A stretch of DNA of 9,085 nt from Lachnoclostridium sp. UBA2905 (lineage in GTDB: Bacteria; Bacillota; Clostridia; Lachnospirales; Lachnospiraceae), in the NCBI GenBank assembly GCA_002349525.1, contig DEDL01000031.1, positions 1-9,085 of the forward strand, in the 5' to 3' direction. Of this stretch, positions 5,540-9,085 are shown one piece after another; within the stretch, counting starts at the first letter, position 1; each line of letters opens with the position of its first letter. Below the pieces are notes generated by a model. It saw nothing but the letters and a program-made list of their open reading frames with translations. It had not been told where the DNA came from and did no database searches. The position numbers were made by a program, and so were the translations under genes.

Positions 5540-5577
5540 AAAAGTACAAAAGCACAGAAGCATGATGCTCCTGTGCT
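5540..5577 (-). terminator. terminator after rplQ
   Basis: On the minus strand a 12-bp stem (arms 5577-5566 and 5562-5551, one G-U pair) with a 3-nt loop is followed by TTTTGTACTTTTG. It starts about 34 nt after the rplQ stop. The T-tract is interrupted, so termination may be partial. That would let some alpha-operon transcripts continue into ecfA-ecfT-truA at lower level. Confidence 0.75.
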
Positions 5578-5610
5578 CTATTAGTACACATATTAAACTA
5601 TATCGTTAAA

Positions 5611-6147
5611 TTATACAAGCTCAATGATAACCTGCATTGCAGCATCACCTTTACGTGGTCCAATTTTAACAATTCTTGTATATCCACCATTACGATCAGC
5701 ATACTTTGTTGCAATCTCACCGAAAAGCATATCTGCTACATCAACGTTTTTAGTATTTTTCTTGCGTCCTGCACCTGCAGCTGGAACATCAGTAACTCCA
5801 TAAAGTACTTTGTTCATCTGTCTTCTTGCATGAACACGTGAAGGTAATTCTTTAGAAACAGTCTTCTCAACAACTTCAGTTACAACAACTTTCTTGCCGT
5901 CAACTACTTCCTTAACTTTCTTTCCTTCGTTATCTCTTTTAGCAACTATAGACTTTACAGTTACCTCTTCAACATTATCTTTTTCACGTACAGCCATTGC
6001 AATTAAGCCTTCAGCAATCTTACGGATTTCCTTAGCCTTTGCTTCAGTTGTAACGATTTTACCATGATATAATAAACTTGTAACCTGGCCACGAAGAAGT
6101 GCCTTTCTCTGGCTAGCTGTTCTTCCAAGTTTTCTATAACCTGCCAT
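5611..6147 (-). CDS. rplQ: 50S ribosomal protein L17 with internal insertion
   Basis: L17/bL17 of the large subunit, near the peptide exit region. The N-terminus (YRKLGRTASQRKALLRGQVTSL) and C-terminus (DRNGGYTRIVKIGPRKGD, ending VIIELV) are canonical. The protein has 178 residues, whereas Bacillus and E. coli L17 have about 120-127. The extra length is an insertion at about 57-102, rich in Val, Lys and Glu and containing KKVKEVV and KKVVVTEVV, placed just before the SRVHARRQ helix. A shorter Ala/Gly/Lys-rich expansion lies at 120-134. ATG with AGGAGG upstream (spacing about 10 nt). It is the last gene of the alpha operon, 24 nt after rpoA, and is followed by a terminator. Confidence 0.97.
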   Translation of the reverse strand: MAGYRKLGRTASQRKALLRGQVTSLLYHGKIVTTEAKAKEIRKIAEGLIAMAVREKDNVEEVTVKSIVAKRDNEGKKVKEVVDGKKVVVTEVVEKTVSKELPSRVHARRQMNKVLYGVTDVPAAGAGRKKNTKNVDVADMLFGEIATKYADRNGGYTRIVKIGPRKGDAAMQVIIELV

Positions 6148-6171
6148 TTTATGCTTACCTCCTATATTTTC

Positions 6172-7134
6172 CTAATTCTCATCACCAAGATTAAGTGATA
6201 AGCCGAGTTCTTTAAGTTTTGCTAAAACTTCATCAAGTGACTTACGTCCAAGATTACGAACCTTCATCATATCTTCTGAAGTCTTATTACATAATTCTTC
6301 AACAGTATTGATACCTGCTCGCTTTAAGCAGTTATATGAACGAACTGATAATTCAAGCTCATCAATATTCATATTCATAATCTCGCCTGGATCCTCTGAA
6401 TCCTCATCTCTGATAACAACCATATCTTCAGCAGCTTCAGATAAGTTAATGAATATGTTAAGATGCTCACTAAGAACCTTTGCTGCAAGACTAACAGCCT
6501 CATTTGGAGCAAGTGTTCCATTTGTGTAAACATCAAGAGTAAGCTTATCAAAATCAGTAACCTGACCTACACGAGTATTCTCAACTGTCATATTAACACG
6601 CTCAACAGGTGTATATATAGAGTCAATTGCAATCATGTCAATAGGCATGTCATCTGACTTGTTTTTATCAGAACCAACATAACCTCTACCATTTGTAATT
6701 GTCATTTCTATATAGAGTCTGCAATCAGGACCACCGCTAAGTGTTGCAATAACAAGGTCAGGATTCATAATCTCGATGCATGAATCAACTTTGATATCAC
6801 CAGCTGTTACAACGCCTTCGCCTTCAGCCTCGATATAAGCAGTAATAACTTCGTCTGTTTCGCTATTGTTCTTTATCGCCAGATTCTTGATGTTCATAAT
6901 AATCTCTGTAACATCTTCCTTAACGCCTTCGATGGCAGAAAACTCATGAACAACTCCATCAATCTTAACCCTGCTTACAGCAGAACCAGGTAAAGACGAC
7001 AACATGATTCTTCTCAGCGAATTACCCAAAGTTGTACCGTAACCTCTTTCCAAAGGTTCTACTACAAAACGTCCATATCTTTTATCCTCAGAAATCTCTG
7101 TATTTTCAATCTTTGGCTTTTCAAAATCTAACAT
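6172..7134 (-). CDS. rpoA: DNA-directed RNA polymerase subunit alpha
   Basis: A 320-residue alpha subunit that dimerises to nucleate RNA polymerase assembly. The N-terminal domain begins with the typical GYGTTLGNSLRRIMLSSLPG block (31-50). An acidic linker at about 235-255 leads to the C-terminal domain. That domain keeps R265, N268, C269, G296, K298 and S299, the residues used by E. coli alpha to bind UP-element DNA, at the same numbers. AT-rich upstream elements such as that before rplM could therefore be read. ATG with a strong AGGAGG. It lies between rpsD and rplQ, as in the alpha operon of most Firmicutes. Confidence 0.99.
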   Translation of the reverse strand: MLDFEKPKIENTEISEDKRYGRFVVEPLERGYGTTLGNSLRRIMLSSLPGSAVSRVKIDGVVHEFSAIEGVKEDVTEIIMNIKNLAIKNNSETDEVITAYIEAEGEGVVTAGDIKVDSCIEIMNPDLVIATLSGGPDCRLYIEMTITNGRGYVGSDKNKSDDMPIDMIAIDSIYTPVERVNMTVENTRVGQVTDFDKLTLDVYTNGTLAPNEAVSLAAKVLSEHLNIFINLSEAAEDMVVIRDEDSEDPGEIMNMNIDELELSVRSYNCLKRAGINTVEELCNKTSEDMMKVRNLGRKSLDEVLAKLKELGLSLNLGDEN

Positions 7135-7170
7135 TTCGGACCCTCCTTTTGGGTGTTTGTGAGCTGCTAA

Positions 7171-7764
7171 TTATTTAGAATACAACTCGACGATAAGCAC
7201 TTCGTTAACAGGAACATCGATCTGATCTCTGGTTGGGATTTCCTTAACTACACCAGATAAATTCTCATGATCTGCTTCTAACCATTCAGGAACAACTCTT
7301 GCACCTGTCTGCTCAAGAATATCTTTATATCTCTGTGCACTCTTATGCTTTTCTTTTACTTCAATAACATCTCCAACTTTTACCTGATATGATGGAATGT
7401 TAACTGGTTTACCATTTACAAGTACATGCTTATGTCCAACGATCTGTCTTGCTTCTTTTCTTGTTCTACCATATCCAAGACGGAACATTACGTTGTCTAA
7501 TCTAAGCTCAAGTAAAATAAGAAGGTTTTCACCTGTTGTACCATATTTTAACTTCTGAGCCTTCTCGTAATTGTTACGGAAAGGTTTTTCAAGAACACCA
7601 TATATAAATTTAGCTTTCTGTTTTTCTTTAAGCTGTAAAGAATACTCGCTTGGCTTTCTTCCTTCTCTAGCATTTCTATTGGACTTTTTATCAATTCCTA
7701 AATAAGTAGGTTCAAGACCTAATGATCTACATCTTTTAAGAACTGGTGTCATATCTCTTGCCAT
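7171..7764 (-). CDS. rpsD: 30S ribosomal protein S4
   Basis: S4/uS4, 197 residues, a primary 16S rRNA-binding protein that nucleates 30S assembly and helps maintain decoding accuracy. The N-terminal part has only one cysteine (C12), so this is the zinc-free form. The S4 RNA-binding domain lies at about 91-150 (RLDNVMFRLGYGRTRKEARQ and VLVNGKPVNIPSYQV), and the protein ends in VNEVLIVELYSK. In many bacteria S4 represses its own operon. In Bacillus subtilis rpsD is a separate gene, whereas here it sits in the alpha operon between rpsK and rpoA, as in many Clostridia. ATG with AGGAGG 9 nt upstream. Confidence 0.99.
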   Translation of the reverse strand: MARDMTPVLKRCRSLGLEPTYLGIDKKSNRNAREGRKPSEYSLQLKEKQKAKFIYGVLEKPFRNNYEKAQKLKYGTTGENLLILLELRLDNVMFRLGYGRTRKEARQIVGHKHVLVNGKPVNIPSYQVKVGDVIEVKEKHKSAQRYKDILEQTGARVVPEWLEADHENLSGVVKEIPTRDQIDVPVNEVLIVELYSK

Positions 7765-7796
7765 TATTTATATCCTCCTATCATCTTATATACAAA

Positions 7797-8195
7797 TTAA
7801 ACTCTTCTTCTCTTAGGTGGTCTACAACCATTGTGAGGTACTGGAGTTACATCTTTAATACTTGTTACTTCGATTCCGCAAGCCTGTAATGCACGGATTG
7901 CAGCCTCTCTACCTGAACCAGGTCCCTTTACCATTACCTCAACTGACTTAAGACCATGTGGGAGTGCAGCCTGTGCAGCAGCTTCAGCTGCCATCTGAGC
8001 AGCATATGGAGTTGACTTTCTTGATCCTTTGAATCCAAGTCCACCGGCACTAGCCCATGAAATCGCATTCCCCTCTGTGTCAGTCAGAGTCACTATTGTA
8101 TTATTAAAAGATGACTGAATATGCGCCTGTCCACGGTCGATATTTTTCTTGACACGTTTCTTAGTCGCTTTCTTTGCTACTACTTTCTTAGCCAT
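7797..8195 (-). CDS. rpsK: 30S ribosomal protein S11
   Basis: S11/uS11, 132 residues, on the platform of the small subunit near the E site. A basic N-terminal extension (first about 20 residues, KK- and KKR-rich) leads into AHIQSSFNNTIVTLTD, followed by WASAGGLGFKGSRKSTPYAAQ and the invariant C-terminal PHNGCRPPKRRRV. The Asn-Gly in this tail is the site known to become isoaspartate in E. coli S11. The length is normal. The ATG at 8195 is preceded by AGGAGG, placed in the 17-nt gap after rpsM. Confidence 0.99.
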   Translation of the reverse strand: MAKKVVAKKATKKRVKKNIDRGQAHIQSSFNNTIVTLTDTEGNAISWASAGGLGFKGSRKSTPYAAQMAAEAAAQAALPHGLKSVEVMVKGPGSGREAAIRALQACGIEVTSIKDVTPVPHNGCRPPKRRRV

Positions 8196-8212
8196 GATGA
8201 CATATCCTCCTA

Positions 8213-8581
8213 TTATTTCTTCTTATTCGCAACAGTACGCTTTGGTCCCTTACGAGTTCTTGCATTTGTCTTAGTTTTCTGTCCACGCACTGGAAGACCT
8301 CTTCTATGACGAATACCTCTGTAACAACCAATTTCCTGAAGTCTCTTGATGTTAAGTGATACTTCTCTACGTAAATCTCCTTCAACAACCATGTCTTCAT
8401 CGATTACTTCACGAAGTTTAGCAACATCATCATCAGTGAGATCCTTGCAACGGATATCAGGATTAACGCCTGCTTTCTCAAGGATACGTTTTGAACTGGT
8501 TCTACCAATTCCATAAATATAGGTAAGACCTATTTCTACACGTTTTTCTCTTGGTAAATCTACACCACTAATACGAGCCAT
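8213..8581 (-). CDS. rpsM: 30S ribosomal protein S13
   Basis: S13/uS13, 122 residues, in the head of the small subunit, where it forms bridges to the 50S and contacts P-site tRNA. MARISGVDLPREKRVEIGLTYIYGIG at the N-terminus, GCYRGIRHRRGLPVRGQKTKTNARTRKGP in the C-terminal half and the lysine-rich tail are family hallmarks. The ATG at 8581 follows GGAGGTG by about 10 nt. It is the first alpha-operon gene after the unusually long rpmJ-rpsM spacer, which may hold a leader controlling it and the four genes behind it. Confidence 0.99.
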   Translation of the reverse strand: MARISGVDLPREKRVEIGLTYIYGIGRTSSKRILEKAGVNPDIRCKDLTDDDVAKLREVIDEDMVVEGDLRREVSLNIKRLQEIGCYRGIRHRRGLPVRGQKTKTNARTRKGPKRTVANKKK

Positions 8582-8872
8582 GTGTGTTTTACACCTCCGA
8601 TATATTTAATAAATGTTTGATTTTGTAATATATGCAATCGGCAAAAGCCACGGTCGTCCTAACCTGATCACATTATTACCCCAGCCGCTTTAAACTGTTA
8701 TAACAACGATTGATGTGAGAGTTACATCCATTGTTACTGATAATACCTTAAGGACTGCATTATCAAGATGGTTAATCACGCCACCCACAGTATCACAATC
8801 TGCAGACATGCTGCGATTGTAACACAAAAAGCACGAATAAACATGTGTGCATAGTCTTATGCACTATAACAT
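8582..8872 (-). promoter_or_regulatory. 291-nt folded spacer, candidate alpha-operon leader
   Basis: This gap between rpmJ and rpsM is only tens of nucleotides in Bacillus. Reading along transcription it shows several hairpins: GTGCATA/TATGCAC (8847-8864); ACAATC-GCAG/CTGC-GATTGT with one bulged base (8795-8820); TGATAAT/ATTATCA (8738-8765); and TAACAA/TTGTTA around GATGT/ACATC (8701-8736). A possible pseudoknot follows, with + strand arms GCTTT (8687-8691) with AAAGC (8644-8648) and GCC (8684-8686) with GGC (8640-8642). Near the rpsM ribosome binding site, ATATATT (8600-8606) can pair with AATATAT (8627-8633). A weak extended -10, TGTTACAAT, lies at 8824-8816. Position and fold suggest an S4-type autoregulatory leader; this is inference. 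Confidence 0.5.
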
Positions 8873-8986
8873 TTATCCCTGTACCTGTTTGTGTCTTGGG
8901 TTTTCACAGATTACTCTGATCTTTCCCTTTCTTTTAATTACTTTGCATTTTTCGCAAATAGGTTTTACAGATGCTCTAACTTTCAC
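8873..8986 (-). CDS. rpmJ: 50S ribosomal protein L36
   Basis: L36/bL36, 37 residues, the smallest large-subunit protein, which helps organise 23S rRNA late in assembly. It reads MKVRASVKPICEKCKV from the start, with the zinc-ribbon ligands C11, C14, C27 and H32, so it is the zinc-binding form. It ends at a TAA (8875-8873). The start codon is GTG (8986-8984), with AGGAGGG 7 nt upstream, and no in-frame ATG is available. It has its own promoter directly upstream (9020-9048). It is separated from rpsM by 291 nt instead of the usual short gap. Confidence 0.97.
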   Translation of the reverse strand: MKVRASVKPICEKCKVIKRKGKIRVICENPRHKQVQG

Positions 8987-9019
8987 AGCAAAACCCTCCT
9001 TTCAAAAAGTCCGTTTTTC

Positions 9020-9048
9020 AGTATAGCACAACATAAATCTAATTGCAA
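9020..9048 (-). promoter_or_regulatory. rpmJ / alpha-operon promoter
   Basis: On the minus strand the -35 TTGCAA (9048-9043) and the -10 TATACT (9025-9020) are separated by 17 nt. A TG one base before the -10 makes it an extended -10. The start is expected near 9013, about 27 nt before the rpmJ GTG. A second TTGCAA lies 13 nt further upstream (9056-9061) in AT-rich DNA. Beyond this, to the window end at 9085, I see no gene. Confidence 0.8.
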
Positions 9049-9085
9049 GTAATTTTTGCAATAAAAAGTTACTATTCACAGTTGC

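Noticed and set aside
8188..8400. A 70-codon ORF in another minus-strand frame across rpsM.
   Set aside because: It lies in a different frame over the conserved S13 gene and has no ribosome binding site or recognisable domain; a coding shadow.
8606..8671. A 21-codon GTG-started ORF just before rpsM.
   Set aside because: It has no Shine-Dalgarno sequence, is very short, and overlaps the possible pseudoknot and the stem near the rpsM ribosome binding site; better explained as leader RNA.
8690..8809. A 39-codon minus-strand ORF (ATG to TAA) inside the rpmJ-rpsM spacer.
   Set aside because: There is no ribosome binding site before the ATG, the start lies in the loop of a strong hairpin (8795-8820), and the protein resembles nothing I recognise. 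An open frame of this length can occur by chance.

Overview
The window looks like chromosomal DNA of an AT-rich, low-GC Gram-positive bacterium, most likely a member of the Clostridia close to Lachnospiraceae. The basis is the conserved order rpmJ-rpsM-rpsK-rpsD-rpoA-rplQ-ecfA-ecfT-truA-rplM-rpsI, strong AGGAGG ribosome binding sites before most genes, and an rpsD that lies inside the alpha operon. The family assignment is inference; no rRNA gene is present to confirm it. Every gene is on the minus strand, so transcription runs from high to low coordinates.

From right to left: a clear extended -10 promoter (9020-9048) reads into rpmJ (L36, 37 aa, GTG start). An unusually long and structured spacer of 291 nt follows. 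Next come the alpha-operon genes rpsM, rpsK, rpsD, rpoA and rplQ, closely packed, which encode S13, S11, S4, RNA polymerase alpha and L17. The L17 carries an internal insertion of about 45 residues compared with the usual form of about 120 aa. A terminator-like hairpin (5540-5577) closes this block.

The middle block encodes the shared energy-coupling module of an ECF vitamin/metal transporter. The two ATPases EcfA1 and EcfA2, normally separate genes, are fused into one polypeptide through a Lys/Gln/Asp-rich linker, followed by the overlapping ecfT. The pseudouridine synthase truA follows 28 nt later. A 13-bp perfect palindrome identical to the core of the Gram-positive Fur box lies just upstream of the fused ATPase gene.

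The rplM-rpsI (L13-S9) pair has its own near-consensus promoter (1781-1809). This is preceded by a run of AAATT(T) tracts at roughly helical spacing and followed by a structured leader of about 100 nt that fits an L13 autoregulatory leader. The pair ends at a strong terminator (755-788). Immediately beyond the terminator lies an IS200-type insertion sequence of about 0.7 kb, with an intact tnpA, matching subterminal hairpins at both ends and a richly folded segment of about 90 nt downstream of tnpA.

There is no CRISPR array, tRNA, rRNA or obvious defence system. The most interesting points are the fused EcfA1-EcfA2 with its repeat-built linker, the Fur-like palindrome in front of it, the long folded leader between rpmJ and rpsM, the L17 insertion, and the folded 3' segment of the IS.
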